Shown here one piece after another: positions 17,004 through 25,797 of a stretch of 64,000 bases of DNA (positions are counted from its first letter, which is position 1; each line of letters begins with the position of its first letter). The DNA comes from Streptosporangium brasiliense (GTDB lineage: Bacteria; Actinomycetota; Actinomycetes; Streptosporangiales; Streptosporangiaceae), in the NCBI RefSeq assembly GCF_030811595.1, contig NZ_JAUSRB010000002.1, positions 6,758,001-6,822,000 of the forward strand, read 5' to 3'. A program made the position numbers and the translations under genes. The notes under the pieces are model-generated. The model did not search any database, had not been told where the DNA came from, and worked only from the letters and a program-made list of their open reading frames with translations.

Positions 17004-17687
17004 TCAGGCTCTGGGGGGCCGCTGCCCCTGGGAACTGTCAGTTGCAATCGGGAGGCTGCGTAGTGTCAGCGCAGTCGGCGGAGGCAGCGGTTTGTTGGCC
17101 GTGTCGGTCCGGAACGACTGGAGCAGATAGGCCACCAGGCGCCGGGACGCTGCACCATCATCCGGTAGGGCGGTCACCAGACCGCAGTGTGCCAACAGGA
17201 CCACGGCGAGGTCGGAAGGGTGAAAATCGGCCCGCAGCGCGCCCGACGCCTGGGCCCTGCGTACCAGGGTCGTGAAGTCCCGCTCGGCTCGTTGCCGGGA
17301 CTGCGCGTGTTCCGACGTGCTTTCCGGGAAGGCCGCGACGAACGCAGCTGGGAACCCGCGTTCCTCCCGTTGCAGAGTGCAGACCGTCTCAACCAGCTGC
17401 TGGAAGCCCTGCCACGGGTCAGGGGCGGCCAGAGCCTCGGTGAGCGCCCGCGCGCAGGTCTCCATCTGCTGCGCGAACGCGCCCCGCACCAGAGCGTCCC
17501 GGGTCGGGAAATGCCGGTACAGCGTCGCCACGCCGACCCCGGCCCGACGGGCCACGGTCGCCATCGGGGCGTCGATCCCGTGCTCCGCAAAGACCGCACG
17601 GGCGGCGACGAGGATGCGCTCCCGGTTGCGCCGGGCGTCCGCCCGCACCCCGTCCCGGGCTGTGATCCGAGAGGATTCCGCTATCAC
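17004..17687 (-). CDS. TetR-family regulator
   Basis: About 227 residues from the GTG at 17687; a TTG at 17708 would begin inside the palindromic operator and is less likely. The helix-turn-helix is DAPMATVARRAGVGVATLYR HFPTR, a textbook TetR motif, after the usual ADARRNRERILVAARAVFAE HG helix 1. It is divergent from the MDR reductase at 17786. A perfect palindrome in the gap is the probable binding site for both promoters. Confidence 0.9.
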   Translation of the reverse strand: MIAESSRITARDGVRADARRNRERILVAARAVFAEHGIDAPMATVARRAGVGVATLYRHFPTRDALVRGAFAQQMETCARALTEALAAPDPWQGFQQLVETVCTLQREERGFPAAFVAAFPESTSEHAQSRQRAERDFTTLVRRAQASGALRADFHPSDLAVVLLAHCGLVTALPDDGAASRRLVAYLLQSFRTDTANKPLPPPTALTLRSLPIATDSSQGQRPPRA

Positions 17688-17706
17688 TGTCTCTCGCTTC
17701 CGGTCC

Positions 17707-17728
17707 AAACGGACGATTGCGTCCGTTT
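17707..17728. promoter_or_regulatory. Perfect 9-4-9 palindrome, likely TetR operator
   Basis: AAACGGACG, four-base spacer ATTG, CGTCCGTTT. It sits between the divergent TetR and reductase genes, matching the AAACGGACG-type operators found upstream of many actinobacterial TetR/reductase pairs. Confidence 0.75.
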
Positions 17729-17785
17729 AAGAGCTTACGGTCGATGCCAGACCCCTGTACGGCCCCCGGCGGCAAAGGCAGAACG

Positions 17786-18751
17786 ATGAACGACCGCATG
17801 ATGAAGGCAGTGCTCTACGACCGCTACGGTGGCCCCGATGTGCTCTACGCGGGCCGCGTGCCACGCCCCGAGCCGGCCCGCGGCGAGGTCCTTGTGCAGG
17901 TGCGCGCGTTCAGCGTCAACGGCGGCGAACTGGCAGCCCGTGCCGGCCGTCTCCGTCTCCTGACCGGCCGGAAATTTCCCAAGCGCGTCGGCTTGGACTT
18001 CACCGGCGAGGTCGCCGCACTGGGTGCCGGAGTCACACGGTTCGCGGCCGGCGACCGCGTATGGGGGGTCTTGGGCCGCGCCTCCGGGTTCGGCAGCGCC
18101 GCCGAGTACGTGACCGTGCCCGCCGAGCGGGTCGGCCGGCTCCCCGACGGCCTTGACCTGGTGGACGCCGCCGCGCTGCCGGTGGCCACCACGGCCATCA
18201 CCGCGCTGCGGGACAAAGCCGGGCTGCGCCCCGGCGAACGACTCCTCGTCCGGGGCGCGGCGGGCGGTGTCGGCAACGCCGCCGTCCAGCTCGGACGGGC
18301 GTACGGCGCCGAGGTCACGGCCCTCGCCCGCGCAGCCAACCTCGACTTCGTCCGCGGGCTCGGCGCGCACAAGGCTGTCGACCACCGGACTGTGCGGCCG
18401 GCGGAACTGGGCCGCTTCGACGTGGTCCTGGACACCGTGGGGACCGATCTGCGGGTCTTCCGGCGCCTACTGAATTCCGGCGGGCGCATGGTCACCATCG
18501 CCTTCGACCTGAAACGGCCCGCTGCGTCGCTCGGCTATCTGGCGGCCAGCACGGTCCACGGACACGGCCGGGTGCGCTTCTTCAGCGGCAACCCCATGCG
18601 GGCGGACTTCGACGACCTCGCCCGCCATGTGGTCGAGGGCAAGCTGAGCCCCGCGGTGGACACGGTCTTCCCCCTGGAGGAGACAGCAGCGGCACACCGG
18701 GCGCTGGAGGCGGGCGGCGTCCAGGGTAAGTACGTGGTCAGGGTCGCGTAG
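17786..18751 (+). CDS. NAD(P)H:quinone oxidoreductase-like MDR enzyme
   Basis: 321 residues starting MNDRMMKAVLYDRYGGPDVL. Medium-chain dehydrogenase signatures: GLDFTGEVAALGAGVTRFAA GDRVWG, the nucleotide-binding LLVRGAAGGVGNAAVQLGRA, and the terminal GGVQGKYVVRVA. It lacks the structural zinc cysteines, as in QOR-type members. Reduces enones or quinones with NADPH. Likely de-repressed when the neighbouring TetR senses an electrophile. The end of a related enzyme is present at 1-432. Confidence 0.9.
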   Translation: MNDRMMKAVLYDRYGGPDVLYAGRVPRPEPARGEVLVQVRAFSVNGGELAARAGRLRLLTGRKFPKRVGLDFTGEVAALGAGVTRFAAGDRVWGVLGRASGFGSAAEYVTVPAERVGRLPDGLDLVDAAALPVATTAITALRDKAGLRPGERLLVRGAAGGVGNAAVQLGRAYGAEVTALARAANLDFVRGLGAHKAVDHRTVRPAELGRFDVVLDTVGTDLRVFRRLLNSGGRMVTIAFDLKRPAASLGYLAASTVHGHGRVRFFSGNPMRADFDDLARHVVEGKLSPAVDTVFPLEETAAAHRALEAGGVQGKYVVRVA

Positions 18752-18771
18752 GACCCCTGTGGAGGCGCTGA

Positions 18772-19323
18772 TCACAGCCACTCGTTGATGGCAGCGATGA
18801 GGACAGTCGCCTCGTAGCGGACCGCCAGCTTGTCGTATCGCGTGGCGACGGCGCGGTGCCTCTTGAGGCGGTTGATCCCGCATTCGACCGCGTGACGCTC
18901 GCGGTGGTCGGCTGGGTCGAAATGCGGTGGTCGGCCGCCGCGGGAACCGAGCTTCTGGCGGTTGCGCGCCTGATCGGCTTTGTCGGGGATGGTGCAGCGG
19001 ATTCCGCGGCGGCGCAGGTAGGCGCGGTTTCTGCGGGAGGCGTATGCCTTGTCGGCGCGGACCCGACGGGGACGGACACGTGGCCGCCCCGGCCCGATGC
19101 GGGGCACGCGGATCTTCTCCAAGACGGGTTCGAACTGCGGCGAGTCCCCGCGCTGCCCAGCGGTCACCACGATCGACATGGGCTTTTGGCCCTGCTCGAC
19201 GGCTAGGTGCAGTTTGGTGGTGAACCCGCCGCGCGAGCGTCCCAGCCCGTGATCACCAGGCTCGGTGAAGATGCCGCCTGGTGGTTCCTTCTGTGAGTCA
19301 CCCTGCTTGCGGGCCCCGGCCCC
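18772..19323 (-). pseudogene. IS5-family transposase, 3' half
   Basis: About 184 codons of an IS5-type second frame: [34 protein letters not shown], the Asp in [20 protein letters not shown], and the DDE Glu region [20 protein letters not shown], ending [11 protein letters not shown]. The first frame, carrying the N-terminal domain and first catalytic Asp, is missing: the sequence upstream of about 19323 is unrelated and the sigma-factor gene begins at about 19428. Confidence 0.8.
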
Positions 19324-19451
19324 GTACTGGGCGTAACGCACGTGAGGGAAGACGATCCTGGCTTGCGGCGAAGAACGAGTGATCGTAACCATCACCCGTA
19401 AGGCGGGCTTATGTCGGAGACAAGAACTTGATCGCCGAAGTGGGCGAACAG

Positions 19452-20000
19452 GTGACCGATGCCGAACTCGTCGCCCAGTGCTGGCGGGACCCTGACCTGT
19501 TCGTCATCGTGCACGACCGCTACTACCGCGACGTTTACCTGTACGTGGCCGGTCGCCTGGACACGCAGATCGCCGAGGACATCACTGCCGAGACGTTCCT
19601 GCTGGCCTTCGATCGGCGCGACCGGTTCGACCCGGAACGCGGGAGCCTGCGGCCCTGGCTGTTCGGCATCGCCACCAACCTGATCGCCAGGCACCGGCGC
19701 AAGGAGACACGCCACTACAGGGCGCTGGCCCGGCTGGGGCCGGAACCCGTCGTGGAAGGCCACGAGAGCCGGGTCGTCGCCTCCGTCGCCGCTGAGCGCA
19801 TGCAGCCGCACCTGGCCAAGGCACTTGCCGCCCTGTCCGGTGGCGAGCGCGACGTCCTGCTTCTCGTGGCCCTGGGCCAGCTCGGCTACGAGGAGGTGGC
19901 CCAGGCGCTCGGCATCGCCATCGGCACGGTGGGCTCCAGGCTCAGCCGAGCGCGCGCGAAGATCCTCGCCCTCATCGACAAGGAGACAGTCCATGGATGA
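19452..20000 (+). CDS. ECF-family RNA polymerase sigma factor
   Basis: About 182 residues from GTG 19452 (a TTG at 19428 would add eight). Region 2 reads [35 protein letters not shown] with the downstream [17 protein letters not shown]. Region 4 is [40 protein letters not shown], a complete -35-binding helix-turn-helix. The stop overlaps the next gene start by 8 bp, so the two are translationally coupled. No zinc anti-sigma motif is seen in the partner. Confidence 0.9.
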   Translation: MTDAELVAQCWRDPDLFVIVHDRYYRDVYLYVAGRLDTQIAEDITAETFLLAFDRRDRFDPERGSLRPWLFGIATNLIARHRRKETRHYRALARLGPEPVVEGHESRVVASVAAERMQPHLAKALAALSGGERDVLLLVALGQLGYEEVAQALGIAIGTVGSRLSRARAKILALIDKETVHG

Positions 20001-20841
20001 CCTCGACACGCTCGCCACCCTGCTGACCAAGCCCGAGCCGTCCACCGAGGCGATCACTCGCAGCAGGAGCCGGCTCCAGGACAGGATGCGAGGCCGCGCG
20101 CGACGGCGGATCGGGTGGCTCATGCCGGGAGTCGGCCTGGCCACCGCCGCCGCGGCGGTCGTCGCCGTGATCGCCATGGGTGTGACCACGCCCGCCGGCG
20201 CACCGGTCTCGGGCAGCGAGGTCCTGCTCATGGCCGCCACCAGTGCGGAGCGTACGCCGCAAGGTTCCGGGACCTATTGGTACGTCAGATCTGAGTGGTC
20301 AAACCCGGAAATCCCGGCGATGGAGAGCTGGACCAGGCGTGACGGCCGGCGCTGGACCAAGGGCGAGCCGGGTGACCCTCCCGGCGTCGTCGTACCGTCC
20401 CCGCTCTCGCTCAGACTCAAGGGGGCCGAGGTGAGCTTCGAGGATCTCGAAGGGCTGCCGACGGATCCAGAGGCGTTGAAAGCACGGATCACCGAGCGGA
20501 AGGGGAGTGCCGGAGACATGAGCCGGTCCGAGCAGCGAGGTGATCCGCTCTTTCCCCTGCTCTCGCTGATCTCGGAGCTGCCGACGCCTTCGGAGGTCCG
20601 TTCTGCGGCGTTCCGAGCGCTGGCCACGACACCGGGAGTCGAGAGCAGAGGTGTGGTCGAAGGTGGGCAGGAACTGCTGATCCCCGACCCCGAAGGCGGG
20701 CGGGAGATCAAACTGGTCGTCGATCCCGAGACCGCTCGGGTGACCCGCACCAACGTCCTCCTCTCCGGCGACGGAAGCACGGCGTCGACTGATGAATTGA
20801 TCTCGGTGACCACCAACTGGACGGACCAGCCTCCCCGGTAG
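19993..20841 (+). CDS. CU044_5270-family protein, single-pass membrane partner of the ECF sigma factor
   Basis: 282 residues. A basic stretch (SRSRLQDRMRGRARRRIGWL) precedes one transmembrane helix (about 40-62, MPGVGLATAAAAVVAVIAMG). The extracytoplasmic part has the GTYWYVRSEWSNP motif and PEGGREIKLVVDPETARVTR typical of CU044_5270 proteins. These commonly follow ECF sigma genes in Actinobacteria and are thought to act as anti-sigma or sensor partners; their mechanism is not established. Starts 8 bp inside the sigma gene. Confidence 0.8.
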   Translation: MDDLDTLATLLTKPEPSTEAITRSRSRLQDRMRGRARRRIGWLMPGVGLATAAAAVVAVIAMGVTTPAGAPVSGSEVLLMAATSAERTPQGSGTYWYVRSEWSNPEIPAMESWTRRDGRRWTKGEPGDPPGVVVPSPLSLRLKGAEVSFEDLEGLPTDPEALKARITERKGSAGDMSRSEQRGDPLFPLLSLISELPTPSEVRSAAFRALATTPGVESRGVVEGGQELLIPDPEGGREIKLVVDPETARVTRTNVLLSGDGSTASTDELISVTTNWTDQPPR

Positions 20842-20971
20842 GGGGCTGGGTGACGACGGCTGAAGGCTCCCACCACCCGTACGGAGACGGCGGGGCGACT
20901 CGGCCGTGTCCTGAGGGCTGCCCCCACGTCCATGAGCGGAGTTCAACCGGGGCGGCCTGGGAGGTTTCGCA

Positions 20972-21030
20972 TCTGGCGGGCGCGTGCCCATGGCTGAACG
21001 GTCTGGCGGGCGCGTGCCCATGGCTGAACG
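20972..21030 (+). repeat. Tandem direct repeat of 29 bp before the subtilase gene
   Basis: Two identical copies, 20972-21000 and 21002-21030, one base apart, starting TCTGGCGGGCGCGTGCCC and containing ATGGCTGAACG. The second copy supplies the ATG at 21020 used here as the protease start; the duplication adds an extra possible start at 20990. Confidence 0.8.
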
Positions 21031-24000
21031 CAGGAAGAGACCATTTCCCCTCGCACAAAGGCAGATCATGAGTTTAGGTAAGTCGCTCCTTGCCGTCGCC
21101 ATGGCAGGAACGATCGTGGGCATCACACCGGCGCCAGCACCGGCGCAGACACCGCAGCCTCCCTCCCAACCGGCGAACGGGGTGACCCTGATCACCGGTG
21201 ACCGTGTCATTGTCACCGGCCACGGGCACCGGGTGGAGCCCGGGCCCGGCCGGCAGGAGGTCGGCTTCACGAGCCAGGTACGTGAGAAGCATCTGTACGT
21301 GATTCCGTCCGACGCCCAGCCCCTGGTCGCCCAGGGGGTGCTCGACCGGCGGCTGTTCGACGTCACCCAACTGCTGCAGTGGCGGTACGGAGACGCCGAG
21401 ATCCGCGACATCCCGCTGATCACGCGGTCGGATGCGGGCCTGGCCCCTGCGCTCAGGGGCGCGCAGGGTACCCGGCAACTCGCCGGCCTTGGCATGACCA
21501 CGCTCCGCCTGCCCAAGAGCGACGCGGCTCAGGCGTGGAAGGAGATGACGGGCGGCGGCCGTACTCTGGCCGCGGGCACGACGAAGATCTGGCTGGACGG
21601 CCGCCGCACCTTCAGCCTCGATCAGAGCGTCAAGCAGATCGGCGCCATCGAGGCGTGGAAGCAGGGGATGACCGGCGAGGGCGTCACGGTCGCCGTCCTC
21701 GACTCCGGCTACGACCCTGACCATCCCGACCTGAAGGGCGTCGTCACCCAGGAGCGCAACTTCAGTCCCGATCCCGACATCCGCGACACCCTCGGCCACG
21801 GCACCCACGTCGCCTCGATCGTCGCTGGCGCCGGGGAGAAGTACCGGGGCGTGGCGCCCGGCGCGCGGCTCGCCATCGGCAAGGTCGGCGACGCCGTCGG
21901 CCCGATCGACTCCGCCATCCTGGCGGGTATGGAGTGGGCCGCCGTCGAGGTCAAGGCCAAGGTCGTCAACCTGAGCCTGGGTGACGCCGACCAGCCCGAG
22001 ATCGACCCCCTGGAACAGGCGGTGAACACGCTGTCGGCGGAGACGGGCACACTGTTCGTCGTCGCCGCCGGGAACGACGGCGGGAGGCGGCCGGTGAGCA
22101 GCCCCGCCAGCGCCGACGCCGCCCTCGCGGTCGGCGCCGTCGACAGGCAGGATCGGGTGGCCTCGTTCTCCAGCACCGGCCCCCGCATAGGCGACCACGC
22201 CGTCAAACCGGACCTCACCGCACCGGGGGTCGACATCGTCGCGGCGGCGGCCGAGGGCACCGCCGACGGCGCTCACGTCAAGATGAGCGGTACCTCCATG
22301 GCCGCACCGCACGTGGCCGGGGCCGCGGCCGTCCTCGCCCAGCGGCACCCCGACTGGACCGGGCAGCAGCTTAAGGCCGCTCTGGTCGGCAGCGCCGCCC
22401 CTTCGTCCGGTGCCACGCCGTTCCAGCAGGGCACCGGGCGGGTGGACGTGGTCCGTGCCCTGAAGCAGCAGGTCGTGGCCCAGACGGCGGGCACCTGGGC
22501 CGCCTTCCCCTGGGACGGTCCGGACGGACGCAAGAAGACCGGGACCGTCACCTACACCAACTCCGGCGACGCCCCGGTCAGCCTCGACCTGACCGTCGAG
22601 GGAGAAGTGCTCGAACTCGGCGCCCGGCGGCTCGACGTGCCCGCCGGAGGACAGGCGTCGGTCACGCTCAGCATCGACGCGAGCGGCAAGGCCCCCGGCG
22701 ACTATGCCGGGACGATCACCGCCACCTCGGGCGACAGCGTGATCCGCACCCTGGCGGGTGCGTACGTCGAGCCCGAGTCCTACGACGTCACCATCGCCGT
22801 CATCGGCAAGCAGGGCCAACAGGTCGACCCCTGGTCGGCTGAGATCTATGACGCGAAGACGGGGACCGTCACCGCGCCGGTGTTCCGGAACGGCATGGCC
22901 ACGGTACGGCTCCCCAAGGGCGACTGGGACCTCTACACCATGATCGGAGAGAGGATCGACGGGAAGTTTAACCTCACCGTCGCCAACTCCCCGCTGAAGG
23001 TCGATGCAGGCAGCCGACGACTGACGGTGGACACACGCCAGGGCAGGGCGACCAAGGTCACGCTCGACGATCCGACCGCCACGCCTCGGCGTGGTTTCGC
23101 CCTCGGGCTGGCCCACGGCGCATGGAATTCGTGGTCGTCGACGAACATGAACGTCAACACCGAGCTCTTCGTCGTGCCGGTTCACCGGCCAGGCCTGACC
23201 TACACGTTGAGAACCACGTGGCTGAGCAAGGACGTGTCTCCCAGTCCCTACGTCTACGATCTCGTCGACCGTCGCACCGACGGCGTTCCCGAGAATCCCG
23301 TCTACGAGGCCAGGCAGAAGGATCTGGCGAAGGTCTCCGCGACCTACCGGGCCTCGGGAGTGGCGGCCGTGGGGACGCCGATGGCCGGACTACAGGTCGG
23401 GGACTTCCCGGGCTCGTTCCTGGCATCACTGGTCGGTGACATCCCCCTGCCCGGCACGCTCATCCACTACCGGACCCCCGGGCTGACCTACGAAAGCGGA
23501 CTTCAGGTCGGCACCTCCCTGATTTTCGACGGCGGCAAGCTCATGAAGCGCGGGCAGACCGGTGAAGTCTGGAACACCGCGGTCACCGGTCCGTCGTTCC
23601 TGCTGCCGGGCGGCAGCCGTACCGGCGACAAGCTGACCTTCTCCGGGGTGGGGCTGTTCGCGGGCGGGGGGCCGGGCAGAACGGGCTCGGACACCGCCGC
23701 CACCGGCACCGCCACCCTCGCCAGAGACGGGCAGGTGCTGGCCAAGGCCGACATCGCCAACTGTGAGGTCTACCAGAGGGAAGCATGCGAGCTCCAGGCC
23801 GACCTTCCCTCCGAGCCCGGCGCCTACACGCTGACCGCGTCGATGCGCAGGCAGGTTCCGCACTCGACACTCTCCACCGGCGTGGAGTCCGTATGGAGGT
23901 TCCGGTCCGCGGCCACGGCGAAGGAGCGGCCACTGCCGCTGACGGCGGTCCGATACAGCCCCACCGGCCTGGATGAGTCGAATCGCGCCAAGCCGGGCAG

Positions 24001-24256
24001 CGTGACCCGCCTGCCTCTGTGGATCGAGCACAACCCTGGCTCCACCGGGGCAGCGACCGAGTCGGTCCAGGTGGAGATGTCCATCGACGACGGGGCGAAG
24101 TGGCGTCGTGTCCCGATCGTCCGCACCGGCTCGGGCTGGACCGCCGTGCTGCCGAACCCGCGCACGCCCGGTTTCGTCTCCCTCCGCGCGGTGGTGACCG
24201 ATACGGCGGGCACCGGCCTGACCCAGACGATCATTCGCGCCTACGCCGTCGGCTGA
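21020..24256 (+). CDS. Secreted subtilisin-like serine protease (S8/S53), large multidomain
   Basis: About 1078 residues from ATG 21020. The N-terminus, MAERRKRPFPLAQRQIMSLG then KSLLAVAMAGTIVGITPAPA, has a basic n-region, hydrophobic core and Ala-Pro cleavage zone of a signal peptide. ATG 21068 would shorten only the n-region. A propeptide follows to about residue 200. Catalytic triad: Asp228 (VAVLDSGYDPDHPDL), His260 (DTLGHGTHVASIVAG) and Ser426 (MSGTSMAAPHVAGAAAVL). The remaining 600 residues contain beta-sandwich repeats and a C-terminal domain typical of Streptomyces and Nonomuraea secreted subtilases. It follows the sigma/CU044 pair and could be a target of that sigma factor; that is inference. 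Confidence 0.9.
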   Translation: MAERRKRPFPLAQRQIMSLGKSLLAVAMAGTIVGITPAPAPAQTPQPPSQPANGVTLITGDRVIVTGHGHRVEPGPGRQEVGFTSQVREKHLYVIPSDAQPLVAQGVLDRRLFDVTQLLQWRYGDAEIRDIPLITRSDAGLAPALRGAQGTRQLAGLGMTTLRLPKSDAAQAWKEMTGGGRTLAAGTTKIWLDGRRTFSLDQSVKQIGAIEAWKQGMTGEGVTVAVLDSGYDPDHPDLKGVVTQERNFSPDPDIRDTLGHGTHVASIVAGAGEKYRGVAPGARLAIGKVGDAVGPIDSAILAGMEWAAVEVKAKVVNLSLGDADQPEIDPLEQAVNTLSAETGTLFVVAAGNDGGRRPVSSPASADAALAVGAVDRQDRVASFSSTGPRIGDHAVKPDLTAPGVDIVAAAAEGTADGAHVKMSGTSMAAPHVAGAAAVLAQRHPDWTGQQLKAALVGSAAPSSGATPFQQGTGRVDVVRALKQQVVAQTAGTWAAFPWDGPDGRKKTGTVTYTNSGDAPVSLDLTVEGEVLELGARRLDVPAGGQASVTLSIDASGKAPGDYAGTITATSGDSVIRTLAGAYVEPESYDVTIAVIGKQGQQVDPWSAEIYDAKTGTVTAPVFRNGMATVRLPKGDWDLYTMIGERIDGKFNLTVANSPLKVDAGSRRLTVDTRQGRATKVTLDDPTATPRRGFALGLAHGAWNSWSSTNMNVNTELFVVPVHRPGLTYTLRTTWLSKDVSPSPYVYDLVDRRTDGVPENPVYEARQKDLAKVSATYRASGVAAVGTPMAGLQVGDFPGSFLASLVGDIPLPGTLIHYRTPGLTYESGLQVGTSLIFDGGKLMKRGQTGEVWNTAVTGPSFLLPGGSRTGDKLTFSGVGLFAGGGPGRTGSDTAATGTATLARDGQVLAKADIANCEVYQREACELQADLPSEPGAYTLTASMRRQVPHSTLSTGVESVWRFRSAATAKERPLPLTAVRYSPTGLDESNRAKPGSVTRLPLWIEHNPGSTGAATESVQVEMSIDDGAKWRRVPIVRTGSGWTAVLPNPRTPGFVSLRAVVTDTAGTGLTQTIIRAYAVG

Positions 24257-24275
24257 CCGACGGCTACGTTACGCT

Positions 24276-24313
24276 CCCCCGGATTCGGTTGCCTTTCGGA
24301 CCGAATCCGGGGG
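24276..24313 (+). terminator. Strong rho-independent-type hairpin after the subtilase gene
   Basis: Perfect 14-bp stem CCCCCGGATTCGGT / ACCGAATCCGGGGG with a 10-base loop, starting 20 bp after the stop. No T-run follows, as usual in actinomycetes. Confidence 0.85.
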
Positions 24314-24521
24314 CAGTACCGTTCGGGACAGAGCGGCTCGACCGGGACCCCGTCGAGCTGACCACACCGGCCGACCGTCTCACCGCGCACGGCGTCATCC
24401 TGGAAAGGGGCGTCCGGGCTGTAAGCGTTCATGAGGGCGCGGGCTTCCTGCTCGGCGAGCCGCTCGGCCCCGGAGCCGGGAGTAGTGGGCGCGGAAGGTC
24501 GACGAGGCCCATAGAACAATC

Positions 24522-24559
24522 AAGGCCCTGGTCAGGGAATCATCCCTGACCAGGGCCTT
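24522..24559. terminator. 17-bp hairpin next to the tRNA remnant
   Basis: AAGGCCCTGGTCAGGGA / TCCCTGACCAGGGCCTT with loop ATCA; perfect over 17 bp. On the minus strand it lies just after the CCA end of the decayed tRNA-Gly, where a tRNA terminator is expected. The 24314-24521 stretch before it shows no gene. Confidence 0.85.
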
Positions 24560-24564
24560 TGAAG

Positions 24565-24608
24565 TGGAGCGGGTGACGGGAACCGGACCCGCGCTGTCAG
24601 CTTGGGAA
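24565..24608 (-). pseudogene. 3' half of a tRNA-Gly(CCC), decayed attachment-site remnant
   Basis: On the minus strand the sequence runs TTCCCAAGCTGACAGCGCGG then GTCCGGTTCCCGTCACCCGC and TCCA. That is the anticodon loop (CCC), the 3' anticodon strand, the T-arm, the 3' acceptor strand and an encoded CCA of a glycine tRNA. The T-loop reads TCCGGTT instead of TTCGATT, so it has drifted. The 5' half of the tRNA is absent. Integrative elements in actinomycetes commonly use a tRNA 3' half as att core, so this is probably an old att site. Confidence 0.7.
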
Positions 24609-24670
24609 TCATCTACTGACCTTGCCGACCTGAGCTGGAAAAACGGGGGTGCAGGTCAGGGCGGGTCGAG

Positions 24671-24731
24671 TCCCCGTGATTCCCCGTGAGTGACCGTGGT
24701 TCCCCGCCTGTTCTGGCACGCATCTGGCACG
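24671..24731. repeat. Short direct repeats beside the tRNA remnant (candidate integrase arm sites)
   Basis: TCCCCGTGA occurs at 24671-24679 and 24681-24689, with related TTCCCCG further on. CTGGCACG occurs at 24713-24720 and 24724-24731. Such repeats flank att cores of tyrosine-integrase elements. No integrase gene remains nearby. Confidence 0.45.
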
Positions 24732-24765
24732 CGATCAAGGTTCTGACCGCTTCCTTATCGGGACC

Positions 24766-25260
24766 ATGCCAGTCGTGATCAGCAGCTTAGGAGATGGTTC
24801 TGAGCAGTGCTGGACAGGTGGGGGCGTGAGTCATCCTGCTCCTCTGTTGCAGTACCCGTTGCGGTACCTCGACGCCCTGGACGGAGTGAGACACGTGATC
24901 GAGATCGACGGCCCCTTCTGTCGTGTCAGTGAGCCCGACTTCGAGATGCTGATCCCCCGATGGGAAGGATGCGGACCTGAGACTGCCAAGGAGGCCGACG
25001 CGACCATCACCCTTCCCGACGGCACCCGACGCTACGCCACCTTCATGACCCTCGACGTCGTGAGCAGAGTTATGGACCGCTGGAAGGGCACGGGCGAGAA
25101 CCTCGGCGGACAGTACTTCTGGTGCTCTGACCTGATCATAATCCGCCAGCCGGGCTTCGCCTCGATGATCGATGCCGTGCGAGACATGATCACGACCGGA
25201 GGGATCGAGAGCGCTTGCAGTGTGCTCCCACCTGACGACAAAGAACAGTGCGCGGATTAA
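24766..25260 (+). CDS. Hypothetical protein
   Basis: 164 residues from ATG 24766 (a GTG at 24826 is possible). Acidic, soluble, no signal or membrane segment; contains DGVRHVIEIDGPFCRVSEPD and GGQYFWCSDLIIIRQPGFAS. Codon use is coding-like and slightly less GC-rich than its neighbours, consistent with arrival on an integrated element. Lies between the att-like remnant and the composite IS. The following 25261-25511 includes an AT-rich patch (25340-25385) and the left flank of the IS3 element. No recognised family. Confidence 0.55.
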   Translation: MPVVISSLGDGSEQCWTGGGVSHPAPLLQYPLRYLDALDGVRHVIEIDGPFCRVSEPDFEMLIPRWEGCGPETAKEADATITLPDGTRRYATFMTLDVVSRVMDRWKGTGENLGGQYFWCSDLIIIRQPGFASMIDAVRDMITTGGIESACSVLPPDDKEQCAD

Positions 25261-25797
25261 AAGTGGAACGCTGCTGCTCCTCCCTTCGCGCCGATCAAAT
25301 CGTCAAGACGATCCTTCTTTAGCAACTCCAAGGACCGCCAAAGAAAGTCCAAGATTTTTTTAGTCAGAGTTTGTTTTTGTCGTGCAGGCGCAGCCAGGAG
25401 TGGCCGGATACGTTAAAGCGCTGACTCGATAGGGATTTGGTGGATTCTGCTGCATGAGTAGTGAGCCTCCCCTCGTAACGTGGAGATCTGGCCTAAGGGG
25501 GAGGTCGAGGTATGGGAGAGACCAGACGTAGTTTCGATCCGGAGTTTCGGGCGGGTGCGGTGCGCATCGTGCGGGAGTCCGGGAAATCGATCGCCTCGGT
25601 CGCGAAAGACCTGGGGATCAACGCGGGCACGCTGGCCAACTGGATGCAGATGGACCGCCTGGCCCGTGAACAAGACGCCACCGGTGAGCTGGCCGAGTCC
25701 GAGCGGGAAGAGCTGACCCGGCTGCGCCGGCAGCGGGCCGAGTGGAGCAGGGAACGCGCTGAGCTGGAGATGGAGCGTGATGAGGCCCCTATGCTTG

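Noticed and set aside
20972-21030. 29-bp direct repeats as a possible CRISPR
   Set aside because: Only two copies, one base apart, no spacers; a simple tandem duplication. No CRISPR array or cas gene is visible in the window.
21074-23185. Very long open frame on the minus strand opposite the subtilase gene
   Set aside because: Antisense shadow of GC-rich coding DNA; composition (Gly/Arg/Val/Asp-rich, no motifs) and the clear S8 triad on the other strand exclude it.
24241-24519. Minus-strand frame of 92 codons after the subtilase
   Set aside because: It runs through the strong terminator hairpin at 24276-24313 and shows no recognisable protein features.
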